In this document: piece after piece, positions 8,206 to 16,349 of the stretch
Numbering within the stretch: position 1 is the first letter of the stretch
How the letters are laid out: each line of letters starts with the position of its first letter
Assembly: GCA_024404915.1 (NCBI GenBank)
Contig: JAKSPJ010000016.1
Location: 1-48,708, forward strand
Direction of reading: 5' to 3'
Length of the DNA: 48,708 nucleotides
From: Oscillospiraceae bacterium
Lineage (GTDB): Bacteria > Bacillota > Clostridia > Oscillospirales > Ruminococcaceae
Notes under the pieces: model-generated
Databases searched by the model: none
Told to the model about the DNA's origin: nothing
What the model saw: only the letters and a program-made list of their open reading frames with translations
Translations under genes and position numbers: made by a program

Positions 8206-9810
8206 ATGGACAAAACATATATAGCAATCGACCTGAAATCATTTTACGCTTCTGTCGAATGCGTTTCACGTCATCTTGACCCGTTGAAAACGAATCTTGT
8301 GGTAGCTGATGAAAGCCGTACAGATAAAACCGTATGTCTTGCTGTTACCCCCTCCCTGAAAGCATATGGTATCGGTGGACGTGCAAGGCTGTGGGAAGTG
8401 AAAAGTGCTGTTCAGCAAATCAATACGAAACGCTTCAATACAGCCTGCCGCATGGGCGTTCTTCCGAAAAATAAAGAAGGACGATATCAGTTTACATCAT
8501 CATCTTTCGATGCGAATACATTGGCTTCTGATCCTGCACTGGAATTATCCTTCCTGATTGCACCTCCACAGATGAAATTATATGAAGAAATCAGCACAAA
8601 AATTTTTTCCATATATATGCGGTATATATCTGCAGAGGACATACACGTTTATTCCATTGACGAGTGTTTTATTGATGTGACATCATATCTCAGCACATAT
8701 CACATGACAGCACATGAACTCGCAATGACTATGATTCGTGAGGTTCTATATGAAACAGGCATTACAGCAACCGCAGGAATTGGAACAAATCTGTATCTCT
8801 GCAAAGTTGCAATGGATATCGTGGCAAAACACGTTCCTGCTGACAAAGATGGTGTCCGGATAGCGGAACTAAATGAGCAGACATATCGTGAATTGCTATG
8901 GTGTCACACTCCCCTGACAGATTTCTGGAATATTGGCCATGGAATCGCTGACAGAATGAAAGATTTAGGCTGCAACACTATGGGAGATATTGCGAGGCTC
9001 AGCATGATAAATGGAGAATTAATTTATAAAGCACTCGGAATAAAAGCTGAAATTGTCATTGACCATGCGTGGGGCTGGGAACCTGTTGAGCTGTCAGATA
9101 TCAAACAATACCATCCACAAAGCAACAGTCTTTCGTCGGGACAGGTATTAAAAGAGCCATATAATGCCGAAAAAGGAAAGCTGATTGTCGCCGAAATGAC
9201 AGAATTGCTTACTTTGGATTTAGTACGCAAAGGCGTTGTCACCAAAAAACTTACACTTACAATAAACTATGACAAAACATCGCTTACGCCTGTTGTCAGC
9301 AATAAGAAACAATATACTTTGAAGGACAAATATATTATCACAAAAACAGAAATGCCGTATACAGGAAAACTCTCAATAGACCATTACGGAAGAGTTATTC
9401 CTCACCATACACATGGCACAGGCAATCTGAACAGCTGGACATCCTCTGCAAAACAAATAGTGGAATGTATGAAACAGTTGTATGACAGAATTATTGACAA
9501 AGACTTATATATAAGACAGGTGAATATCTGCGCCTGCAATATCATAAATGAAGACGATATTCCGGAAGATACTGCACCAATGCAATTGGAACTTTTTGTA
9601 GATTATGATGCGTTGGAGCAACAGGAAGCAGAAGAAAAACGAAAGGTAAAACGTGAAAGGGCCTTGCAAAGAGCAACGTTACTTTTGCAGGATAAATACG
9701 GGAAAAACGCTGTCCTCAAAGGTATGAATTTTTCCGAAGGTGCAATGACAATTGAGAGAAACGGACAGATTGGCGGTCATCGTGCAGGAAACGGAGGCAG
9801 GAAACAATGA
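8206..9810 (+). CDS. Y-family translesion DNA polymerase (UmuC/DinB-like)
   Basis: The 534-residue protein is a Y-family polymerase that copies damaged templates. Catalytic acidic residues are visible as D9 (A-I-D-L-K-S-F-Y-A-S-V-E) and D152-E153 (Y-S-I-D-E-C-F). A beta-clamp binding motif Q-L-E-L-F lies at residues 460-464. The C-terminal tail (K-G-M-N-F-S-E-G, R-N-G-Q-I-G-G-H-R-A-G) is typical of Firmicute UmuC-like proteins. It is longer than DinB (about 350-420) because of the tail after the little-finger domain. Its start has an AGGGAGG site. Its last codons overlap the next gene by ATGA. Regulation by the SOS box at 6981 is expected. Confidence 0.93.
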   Translation: MDKTYIAIDLKSFYASVECVSRHLDPLKTNLVVADESRTDKTVCLAVTPSLKAYGIGGRARLWEVKSAVQQINTKRFNTACRMGVLPKNKEGRYQFTSSSFDANTLASDPALELSFLIAPPQMKLYEEISTKIFSIYMRYISAEDIHVYSIDECFIDVTSYLSTYHMTAHELAMTMIREVLYETGITATAGIGTNLYLCKVAMDIVAKHVPADKDGVRIAELNEQTYRELLWCHTPLTDFWNIGHGIADRMKDLGCNTMGDIARLSMINGELIYKALGIKAEIVIDHAWGWEPVELSDIKQYHPQSNSLSSGQVLKEPYNAEKGKLIVAEMTELLTLDLVRKGVVTKKLTLTINYDKTSLTPVVSNKKQYTLKDKYIITKTEMPYTGKLSIDHYGRVIPHHTHGTGNLNSWTSSAKQIVECMKQLYDRIIDKDLYIRQVNICACNIINEDDIPEDTAPMQLELFVDYDALEQQEAEEKRKVKRERALQRATLLLQDKYGKNAVLKGMNFSEGAMTIERNGQIGGHRAGNGGRKQ

Positions 9811-10289
9811 CACAGGAAAATCATGAAAAAAAAACGGATGCAGGAATCGTGTATGCTGATATCATAAATCTGCCTCACTTCCATGTTTTGGAAAAAGACT
9901 ATATGAGCAATTACAGCCGTGCGGCACAGTTTTCATCCTTCAATGCATTGTCAGGTTACGAAGATATGGTGCAGGAAGAAGCACGGGAAGTTAGTGGATT
10001 TACAGAACTGACAGAGACAGAGCTGTCTATCCTGAACCAACGGCTTTCGCTGATTTATGATGTTATTGAAGACGGTATCTATCCCATTGTTACAATACGG
10101 TATTTTGTAAAGGATCAGCACAAGAATGGTGGTACATATGTGGATATTACTGCAAAAGTACGCCGTATCGATCTTGTCAGCCGACAGATAGAACTATTAA
10201 ACAAAGTCGGATTGTCAATGGCTTACATGAGAATTGATATGGATAAAATTCAATCTATCAGCGGAGAATTGGTGGATTATATAAATTGA
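9807..10289 (+). CDS. YolD-like partner protein of the Y-family polymerase
   Basis: The 160-residue protein begins with the ATGA overlap of the polymerase stop codon, indicating translational coupling. A central motif Y-S-R-A-A-Q-F-S-S-F-N-A-L-S-G-Y is characteristic of small proteins that follow umuC-like genes in Firmicutes. The C-terminal half (T-I-R-Y-F-V, Y-V-D-I-T-A-K-V-R-R-I-D) looks like a YolD-type beta domain that recognises or assists the polymerase. It is the last gene of the SOS operon. The family link is by context and motif, not by a search. Confidence 0.75.
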   Translation: MTQENHEKKTDAGIVYADIINLPHFHVLEKDYMSNYSRAAQFSSFNALSGYEDMVQEEAREVSGFTELTETELSILNQRLSLIYDVIEDGIYPIVTIRYFVKDQHKNGGTYVDITAKVRRIDLVSRQIELLNKVGLSMAYMRIDMDKIQSISGELVDYIN

Positions 10290-10403
10290 CTGCTATTTTC
10301 GGCAACATACGGTTATATTTGAGGACCATGTGGTCGTGGAATGCAGATAAATGCAAATTGTTTCACACTGCAATAATAAAAGAACATTATAAGAGGTGAG
10401 CTT

Positions 10404-10958
10404 ATGAATCATAAAGGCACAAAAAGAATCGAGACTGAACGCTTAATTCTGCGGCAGGCAGAACCGAATGACGGTGAAAAAATGTACCGAAACTGGGCAA
10501 CGGAAGAAAAGGTCACACAGTTTATGAGCTGGCCGCCCCATAGCAGTCCTGATGTATCAAAACAACTGATTCAGGAATGGATGGATTCTTATGGCAAAAA
10601 TGAATTCTATTTTTGGATGATTGAACTGAAGAATAACCATGAACTCATAGGCAGTATTTCTGTGGTAGAGATATCGGAAAAAACACAAAGCGTCGAAATT
10701 GGCTATGGTATCGGCAGTAAATGGTGGGGCAATGGATATACAGCCGAAGCGGCGAACGGAATTATGAAATACCTGTTTGAAGAAATTGGTGTTTTTCGCA
10801 TTTGTGCAAAACACGCTACAGGAAATCCAAATTCAGGAAGAGTCATGCAGAAAATCGGCATGCAGCAGGAAGGAATCCTTCGCCAATCCGGAAAATGTAA
10901 TCTTGGTATAGTGGACATGGTTCATTATTCTATCTTGAGAAATGAATACTTCAAATGA
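10404..10958 (+). CDS. GNAT N-acetyltransferase, RimJ/RimL type
   Basis: The 184-residue protein shows the GNAT fold typical of RimJ/RimL-like enzymes that acetylate protein N-termini or small molecules with acetyl-CoA. It starts T-K-R-I-E-T-E-R-L-I-L-R, contains the acetyl-CoA loop G-I-G-S-K-W-W-G-N-G-Y-T-A-E-A, and ends with N-P-N-S-G-R-V-M-Q-K-I-G-M. A ribosome site AGAGGTGA precedes the ATG. It stands alone between the SOS operon and the deformylase-like gene. The substrate is unknown, and the 114-nt upstream gap has no clear promoter. Confidence 0.88.
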   Translation: MNHKGTKRIETERLILRQAEPNDGEKMYRNWATEEKVTQFMSWPPHSSPDVSKQLIQEWMDSYGKNEFYFWMIELKNNHELIGSISVVEISEKTQSVEIGYGIGSKWWGNGYTAEAANGIMKYLFEEIGVFRICAKHATGNPNSGRVMQKIGMQQEGILRQSGKCNLGIVDMVHYSILRNEYFK

Positions 10959-11124
10959 TTCCCGAATGAAGAAGCATTTGTCATTTCATTGCAAATCTTC
11001 AGAATTGATTTCAATGAAAGCCGTATCCTTGACAAGCATATATTGAAAACGTGCTTAATGCAATACACTATTTTTGTTCAAGAATGGAAACATGTCCTCC
11101 ATACATAGAAAGGAAGTAATCGCA

Positions 11125-11538
11125 ATGATAAAGGAACTCGTTCATAATCCGCTTATGCTGATGATAAAATCAAAAGATGCCTGTGCTGATGACATGCAAA
11201 CAGCCAAAGACCTTTCTGAAACACTGGAACACCATAAAAAAGAATGTGTCGGAATGGCAGCAAATATGATTGGCGTACCTAAACGTATTATCGTATTTTA
11301 CATGAATAACAAAATAGAGACAATGTTCAATCCAGTGATTCTGTCTGCACAGCAGCCATATGAAACACAGGAAAGCTGCCTCTCCTTATTAGGAAATCCC
11401 CGTCCTGTAACCAGGTATCAGATAATAAAAGTCCTTTACCAGGATAAACATATGAAAACGCATGAAAAGCGTTTTTCCGGATTCACAGCCCAAATCATTC
11501 AACATGAAATAGACCATTGCAACGGTGTGCTGATTTAA
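11125..11538 (+). CDS. def: Peptide deformylase-like protein (short variant)
   Basis: The 137-residue protein has all three deformylase motifs in altered form. Motif I is V-G-M-A-A-N-M-I-G, where the usual Gln is Met48. Motif II is E-S-C-L-S with the metal ligand C85. Motif III is Q-H-E-I-D-H with H127, E128 and H131. The metal site is intact, so it may remove formyl groups from nascent chains, but the Gln-to-Met change would affect the oxyanion pocket. It is shorter than housekeeping deformylases (about 150-190) and ends just after motif III. The start at 11125 is chosen because GAAAGGAAG precedes it. It may be a secondary deformylase. Confidence 0.8.
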   Translation: MIKELVHNPLMLMIKSKDACADDMQTAKDLSETLEHHKKECVGMAANMIGVPKRIIVFYMNNKIETMFNPVILSAQQPYETQESCLSLLGNPRPVTRYQIIKVLYQDKHMKTHEKRFSGFTAQIIQHEIDHCNGVLI

Positions 11539-11544
11539 TGAAAT

Positions 11545-11593
11545 AGAATCCCTTTGCGGCATTTACACTTTCTGTAGGCTGCAAAGGGATTCT
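11545..11593. terminator. Stem-loop between convergent genes
   Basis: A perfect 13-bp stem (11545-11557 with 11581-11593) with a 23-nt loop fills the short gap between the deformylase-like gene (+) and the alarmone synthetase-like gene (-). There is no T-tract, so it may act as a bidirectional 3'-end structure more than as a classical terminator. Confidence 0.5.
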
Positions 11594-11599
11594 TGTTCA

Positions 11600-12589
11600 T
11601 TAATCAATCAAATCATTCTGAAAACGAGACAAATGCTCAAAAGGAAGAATCTGACGGCCACGAAACAAACCACACCCATCGTTTACACGATAATTATCAA
11701 TGGCTCGGAACATGTTTACATCAATCTTTGATAAATCTATTGTCTGAAGCAAACTGCATCTTTCATATGCCTCATCATAATAAAGACACTCCCCTTTCGG
11801 AATCAATTCCGCCCGCTGACGTTCCAATTCCTGCTGCTTTTCATAACCAAAATGATTCGCCTCGCCAATTTCAGCATTGTCATCCATATCTTTCGTCCGT
11901 AGCTGTACTTCCGTATAGCATCTGGAAAAGTTATCATACAGCGTAATATGCAGCGACTGATAACCATGAGGCTTACTGGAAACAATGTAATCTCTGTAAA
12001 GCGGACGGTTCGCTTCATCCATTAATTCTGAAAATGTCTGACTGTCAAAGCCGGACAACTCTGCACTGAATCCCCTCTCCTCAAGAAAAGTCGGCAATAT
12101 GTTTGCGATCTCATACAAGTATTTCAATTCCTGCTGGGTAATATCTTCCATCGGATTAGCATGACACTTGGGCAGCTGAATCACAATCCGATATGCAATA
12201 ATATCTCTGAAACAGCTGAGTCTTGTTTTTATCTCGGATTCCTTCGGGAATTTCCCATTTTTTGTATAATAATTTAAAATATATTCCATGATATATCCAT
12301 TGACTTTTTCTTCCGCACGAATCAAGGATTTGATACGTCCTTTAAATGTGAAAGCAAGAAACGGATATTCTCGTGTCATGTACTTATACAATTCCTTAAT
12401 TCTGTTGGACTGAGAAGACAAAAAATCATTGTGAATCAATATCTCTTTCAATTGAATCAGGATATTGCAATGAGCAATATCTACAGAATTATGCGTTGCT
12501 TTTGCATTCTGCATCAAATCAGATGTGTACTCATTCAGGATTTTCAAAACCGTATTTCCGGAATATAAATAATCATTCAGCGTAACCAT
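11600..12589 (-). CDS. RelA/SpoT-domain protein, probable small (p)ppGpp synthetase
   Basis: The 329-residue protein contains a synthetase-type RelA/SpoT nucleotidyltransferase domain without HD hydrolase, TGS or ACT domains. Motifs are F-K-G-R-I-K-S-L-I-R-A-E-E-K, D-I-I-A-Y-R-I-V-I, K-P-H-G-Y-Q-S-L-H and E-V-Q-L-R-T followed by A-E-x-G-E-A-N-H-F-G-Y. It probably transfers pyrophosphate from ATP to GDP or GTP, making stress alarmones. The first 90 residues are helical and not assigned. The G of the D-I-x-G-x-R motif is Ala here, so activity should not be assumed. The gene has its own strong promoter at 12648-12676 and an intervening hairpin with a U-tract. Confidence 0.82.
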   Translation of the reverse strand: MVTLNDYLYSGNTVLKILNEYTSDLMQNAKATHNSVDIAHCNILIQLKEILIHNDFLSSQSNRIKELYKYMTREYPFLAFTFKGRIKSLIRAEEKVNGYIMEYILNYYTKNGKFPKESEIKTRLSCFRDIIAYRIVIQLPKCHANPMEDITQQELKYLYEIANILPTFLEERGFSAELSGFDSQTFSELMDEANRPLYRDYIVSSKPHGYQSLHITLYDNFSRCYTEVQLRTKDMDDNAEIGEANHFGYEKQQELERQRAELIPKGECLYYDEAYERCSLLQTIDLSKIDVNMFRAIDNYRVNDGCGLFRGRQILPFEHLSRFQNDLID

Positions 12590-12602
12590 ACTATCACCTC
12601 AT

Positions 12603-12637
12603 AAAAAATGGCACTTATCCAAAGGATAAGCGCCATT
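12603..12637 (-). terminator. Hairpin with U-tract: terminator of the upstream gene and possible attenuator of the synthetase gene
   Basis: On the minus strand a 14-bp stem with one mismatch (12637-12624 with 12620-12607) and a 3-nt loop is followed by six U. It ends the macrodomain transcript. It also lies between the alarmone synthetase promoter and its ATG, so it could attenuate that gene. Confidence 0.75.
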
Positions 12638-12647
12638 GCTTTTAATC

Positions 12648-12676
12648 ATTATATCATAGGCTTCTGATATTGTCAA
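12648..12676 (-). promoter_or_regulatory. Promoter of the RelA/SpoT-domain gene
   Basis: TTGACA (12671-12676) and TATAAT (12648-12653), 17 nt apart, with a TG extended -10 element, are both perfect. Transcription would start near 12641, a few bases before the hairpin at 12637-12607. Confidence 0.85.
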
Positions 12677-12693
12677 GTCTTTTCTGAAAACTC

Positions 12694-13542
12694 TCACCGG
12701 AATGTTCTTGAAAAAGTTTCAAAATTCTTTATATCAGCCGGTGTACAGTACACTGCAAACTGAATATGGTCAAACATATTCGGAAAAATATTCAATGCTG
12801 TCTGATACGCCTCTGCAACAACCACAGGCGAATTATTAAATGCACCGCAGCCAAAGGCACCCAATACCAAAATATCCACCTTTTTCGCTGCGGCAACGGT
12901 CAGCATATGAATGGCACGCTTAACATGATACCCAAACAGCTCTGCAGAATTCATAACCGCACCTGCTCCTACAAGACTGGCAAATTTATTTCCCTTATGA
13001 CGCAGGTCAGGTGCTGCCATTGTTATGACATCAACCACTTTCCAATCTTCACGTGGCATTCTTTCCGGAAATGCATCATCCGTTTTACATATCACAATGC
13101 CCTCTGAGTAAATCAATGCATCCGATGCTTTTGGATTATTCATTAACACATGATGCTGATAGAATGTGTCTCGCAGAGTCTTTCTCCACAAAACCGGATA
13201 CAGGGTAGAAATTCTGCAAAGTGATTCCTCCTGAGCTCCCGAACCATCTTTGACACCGCCGCCGGGGCAAAATGCATTTGCAAAATTCAACACCGCAATT
13301 TTCGCCTTAGGATACTCCTCTGACAACCGTATCGCTGCCTGAAAACTGCGCTCCTTCGATACACTGATACTTGTTTTCTTAATGCGAAAGCTGCTGAAAC
13401 CAGGATAATCATCCTCGAAGAACACTTCAGTATTATTTTGTGCGTCTCTTACAGCAGCAGACAACTCCTCATTGTCCATAATCCAGTTCTGCGTATCAAT
13501 AAATATTGCAATTCTGTCTTCTCTTGACGATTTTTTATCCAT
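12694..13542 (-). CDS. PARG-like macrodomain protein (TIGR02452/DUF2263 type)
   Basis: This 282-residue protein carries the bacterial poly(ADP-ribose) glycohydrolase signature GGG-x(6-8)-QEE as P-G-G-G-V-K-D-G-S-G-A-Q-E-E. The second macrodomain loop is G-A-F-G-C-G-A-F-N-N-S-P. It probably hydrolyses ADP-ribose polymers or related ADP-ribosyl bonds in the cytosol. The length matches the family. GGAGGG precedes the ATG. A consensus promoter at 13725-13753 drives it after a long leader of about 175 nt. It ends before the hairpin at 12603-12637. No ADP-ribosyltransferase partner is visible nearby. Confidence 0.88.
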   Translation of the reverse strand: MDKKSSREDRIAIFIDTQNWIMDNEELSAAVRDAQNNTEVFFEDDYPGFSSFRIKKTSISVSKERSFQAAIRLSEEYPKAKIAVLNFANAFCPGGGVKDGSGAQEESLCRISTLYPVLWRKTLRDTFYQHHVLMNNPKASDALIYSEGIVICKTDDAFPERMPREDWKVVDVITMAAPDLRHKGNKFASLVGAGAVMNSAELFGYHVKRAIHMLTVAAAKKVDILVLGAFGCGAFNNSPVVVAEAYQTALNIFPNMFDHIQFAVYCTPADIKNFETFSRTFR

Positions 13543-13724
13543 ATTCTATCCCTCCGCTATTGGCAATAATTACATCCCAAGTCTTGCATTTCATGCTCGT
13601 TAGCGAATTCTACACCCTAAAGCCACACATAAGGGCATCATCATAAACAGCGCACTTTTTGAAAACTTGAAAATACGATTACTTCAATAACTACAGCAAT
13701 CATTATATATCCCTTTCATGTAAC

Positions 13725-13753
13725 ATTATAACACATATCCGCATAATTGTCAA
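13725..13753 (-). promoter_or_regulatory. Promoter of the PARG-like gene, with a long leader
   Basis: TTGACA (13748-13753) and TATAAT (13725-13730) are 17 nt apart. The leader between about 13718 and 13542 is long. It contains short reading frames (for example a 14-codon frame starting with three Met codons) but no riboswitch I recognise. Confidence 0.82.
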
Positions 13754-13836
13754 CATAATTTTTGCAGAACTCAGCGAATATTTATGAATTCTTTACCATT
13801 TCACATAATTTACAGTATTCCTCTCTAATATAAAAG

Positions 13837-13872
13837 AAAAAACGGAGAATGTCTCACGACATTCTCCGTTTT
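13837..13872 (-). terminator. Rho-independent terminator of the deaminase-GGDEF operon
   Basis: A perfect 15-bp stem (13858-13872 with 13839-13853) and loop of 4 nt is followed on the minus strand by a T6-C-T4 tract. It lies just after the stop codon of the GGDEF gene. Confidence 0.92.
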
Positions 13873-13882
13873 CAATCATCAA

Positions 13883-15481
13883 TTAAAGCTGTGTATCTTC
13901 CTGCTCAGTATCCTGTGCTTCTTCCATCTTTGAATCCATATCCATATACTGAATCTGACCAAATACAGCATCGCCTGTACGATTTGTCATTTCCTTCAGA
14001 ATGGAAATAATGTGTGCATTCAGATTCTTTGTCTGCTTCAGCAATGCAATCTTATAACGTGAAGTAAAGGTTCCATTTGAAGTTTCAAAAGGCAGTGACA
14101 ATGAAGCGTGAACAGTATTGATAATATTCGTAATATTATTATAACCTGTAACACTGTCAGCATCCATCTGAATTACAACAAACTCATCAGAACCGATACG
14201 ATAAATCAAGCCATCCGGGAAATTCTTCTGGAGAATGGACACAGTATTTACCAGAACCTCGTCACCGATATCGTCGCCAAAGTTGATATTGATATCGCTG
14301 AAGGAGCTGATATTGAACATTGCAAAGTAATAGGACATACCAACAGATGTCTGCAGCTTATCCAGATCCATTGTAAAGGAAACACGATTTCCGACATTGG
14401 TCAGAATATCCTTGAACATTGCGGTTGTCAGAGACTGTTTTGCTTTTTCATTCTTTGCAATCTGGGAATTAAGCTTGCGGCTGGTTGTTTCCTGACGCTT
14501 ATTAATAATGCTGAACACAATCAGAAGGCCAAGAATCATAATACCAAGAATCAGCATAGCAACACGAAGCTGTGTTGCAAGTGCAAATACTTCACTCTTC
14601 TCAGCATTCAGCATCAACAGCCATGCATGATTTTTCATATAGGAATATGTTGCAACATATTTTGTTCCGCTCTGCGTATACTCAAATGTATCTGTTGTAG
14701 AAACCTGAGATAAACGCAGTCTTTCACAAAGTGTCAGAAGTTCACTGTTCTCATCACCAATTTCCTTTGTTACATATGCCTGATTCGGATGGAATATATA
14801 TTTGTTCTCATTGACATTAACCATGCTGTAGGAGAACGCATTATGCTTAAAGCCACGAATTTCCAGATTATCCAATGTTTCAATCAGACCATTTGTATAA
14901 ACGCCAAGACCAACCAGACCAATCGGATTGTTGTCATCGTCGTATACTGCCTTATACATGGATACAATCTGCTTTCGGGTTGCAGGCGAAATAATAATAC
15001 CAGTATTATAAACGCCATTTCCGGCATTGGACATTGCTTCCTGCAGCTGCTGAAGAGAATTTGCCTCGGTACGAGTAATCATTCCAACATAATCCGGGTT
15101 TGTATGTGCCAATACCTTTGTGTCCCATGTACTAACATAGATACCTTCCAGATTCTTGATATCAAAGGAATACTTCTCTGTATACTGCTGAGCCAGTTCC
15201 TGAAGGGCGGTAATATCTTTTCCTGAGCTGCTAGCCTTGAGCATGTCTGTAATCTGACCTGCACGAGAATATGCAGTCAAAGTTTTCTCACATTCCTGAA
15301 TATAGTTTTCAACAATCTGAGCACGCTCATCTGTAATAGTTTTCATGTGTTCCAAAGAATTCTCTCGTGTTCTGGAACCAACTGTCTTAGTAACAATCAA
15401 TACGAGGATTGACATTACGATCAGCTCAATCAGCAAAACTGCTGTAACTGGTGATATTCTTTTTTTCCTTGTATTATCCAT
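13883..15481 (-). CDS. Membrane sensor with extracytoplasmic Cache-like domain and degenerate GGDEF domain
   Basis: The 532-residue protein has a transmembrane helix at about 12-31, an extracytoplasmic dCache-like sensor (about 40-300, with S-T-W-D-T-K-V-L-A-H-T-N-P), a second helix at about 307-325, and a cytoplasmic GGDEF-type domain (about 355-490). The GGDEF signature reads R-I-G-S-D-E-F (428-434). The first metal-binding Asp of the nucleotide site is Asn (M-F-N-I-S-S-F, N390), and the F-K-x-I-N-D motif is also changed. It may therefore bind a nucleotide or c-di-GMP without making it, although weak activity cannot be excluded. It lies 35 nt after a deaminase-like gene and ends at the 13837-13872 terminator. 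Confidence 0.85.
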   Translation of the reverse strand: MDNTRKKRISPVTAVLLIELIVMSILVLIVTKTVGSRTRENSLEHMKTITDERAQIVENYIQECEKTLTAYSRAGQITDMLKASSSGKDITALQELAQQYTEKYSFDIKNLEGIYVSTWDTKVLAHTNPDYVGMITRTEANSLQQLQEAMSNAGNGVYNTGIIISPATRKQIVSMYKAVYDDDNNPIGLVGLGVYTNGLIETLDNLEIRGFKHNAFSYSMVNVNENKYIFHPNQAYVTKEIGDENSELLTLCERLRLSQVSTTDTFEYTQSGTKYVATYSYMKNHAWLLMLNAEKSEVFALATQLRVAMLILGIMILGLLIVFSIINKRQETTSRKLNSQIAKNEKAKQSLTTAMFKDILTNVGNRVSFTMDLDKLQTSVGMSYYFAMFNISSFSDININFGDDIGDEVLVNTVSILQKNFPDGLIYRIGSDEFVVIQMDADSVTGYNNITNIINTVHASLSLPFETSNGTFTSRYKIALLKQTKNLNAHIISILKEMTNRTGDAVFGQIQYMDMDSKMEEAQDTEQEDTQL

Positions 15482-15516
15482 TTTCTCATACCTCCATTAT
15501 GTGATCAATATTATCA

Positions 15517-16098
15517 TTATTTTCGTTTAAACAATCCGCCGAGAATGCCTTTTCTGGATTTCTCTTCCTCATCTGTATCATCCATGCCCTCCAGGAGACT
15601 GCTGACTCGGTTCTTGAGAATCTGAGAACCGACACCAACAGATACAGACAGATTGGTGGAATGCAGCTGATCATTTCCGAGCTTTGCAGGATTGGACGGC
15701 TGTACCGGCTGAGACTTTGTGAACTCTGACAGCTCTGTAATCGGTACAGCTCTGTCATGCATCATAATCTCACAGGTACCATTCTGAGTCGCCAGCAATG
15801 CAATAGAACGCAGACAATGCTGACATGGCAGCATCGGAACACCAGTTGATGCAGAAACAAGCAATACCGTTTGTATGCCGGATTCCTTTGCCAGCTGAAG
15901 GCTTTTAATGGTTTCCGCCTCTGCATGAATGTTCACCATCTGACCATTTATTTCCTCATAGCGGTTCATACCTGTAAAAATTCTTCCATTCTCTGATGCT
16001 ATTACACAAATTGTATCTTCCGGAGAAATGAAAGAACCATTCTGCTGACGATACATCGTCATTTCCTGCGCTTTTCGGAACATCATATCATAATCCAT
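15517..16098 (-). CDS. Cytidine deaminase-like protein
   Basis: The 193-residue protein carries the zinc motif of the cytidine deaminase superfamily: H58-A-E60 (N-I-H-A-E-A-E-T) and P91-C92-Q-H-C95. The first 125 residues therefore form a deaminase-like domain that could hydrolyse an amino group from a nucleoside or related base. About 70 C-terminal residues are an extension of unknown role ending in a basic G-G-L-F-K-R-K. The gene has a good promoter at 16169-16197 and an AAAAGGAGGG site. It is followed by the Cache-GGDEF sensor gene, so the two are probably made together. The substrate is not inferable. Confidence 0.75.
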   Translation of the reverse strand: MDYDMMFRKAQEMTMYRQQNGSFISPEDTICVIASENGRIFTGMNRYEEINGQMVNIHAEAETIKSLQLAKESGIQTVLLVSASTGVPMLPCQHCLRSIALLATQNGTCEIMMHDRAVPITELSEFTKSQPVQPSNPAKLGNDQLHSTNLSVSVGVGSQILKNRVSSLLEGMDDTDEEEKSRKGILGGLFKRK

Positions 16099-16168
16099 AT
16101 TATATTCTCCCTCCTTTTCATAAGTCTTTCTAAAAAAACATAATATGTTACTGTGATAGATTATAAAT

Positions 16169-16197
16169 ATTATATCACGTTATGGATGTATAGTCAA
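16169..16197 (-). promoter_or_regulatory. Promoter of the deaminase-GGDEF operon
   Basis: TTGACT (16192-16197) and TATAAT (16169-16174) are separated by 17 nt on the minus strand. The remaining gap to 16349 is AT-rich with no clear terminator for the barstar-ending operon. Confidence 0.8.
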
Positions 16198-16349
16198 GAG
16201 AAAAATTAAATTTTTCTAAAAAATAAGCGATAGATCTTAATAATAATTTCATTTTCATTCGGTAAACTGCCCATATTTAACAATTGATATATTCACCAAG
16301 TGTCCATTATGCACGAAATTACATTGAAATACTACACCAGGTATATTTA

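Noticed and set aside
11029..11070. A promoter for the deformylase-like gene beginning with TTGACA
   Set aside because: No acceptable -10 box is found at 16-18 nt from it, so it was not called.
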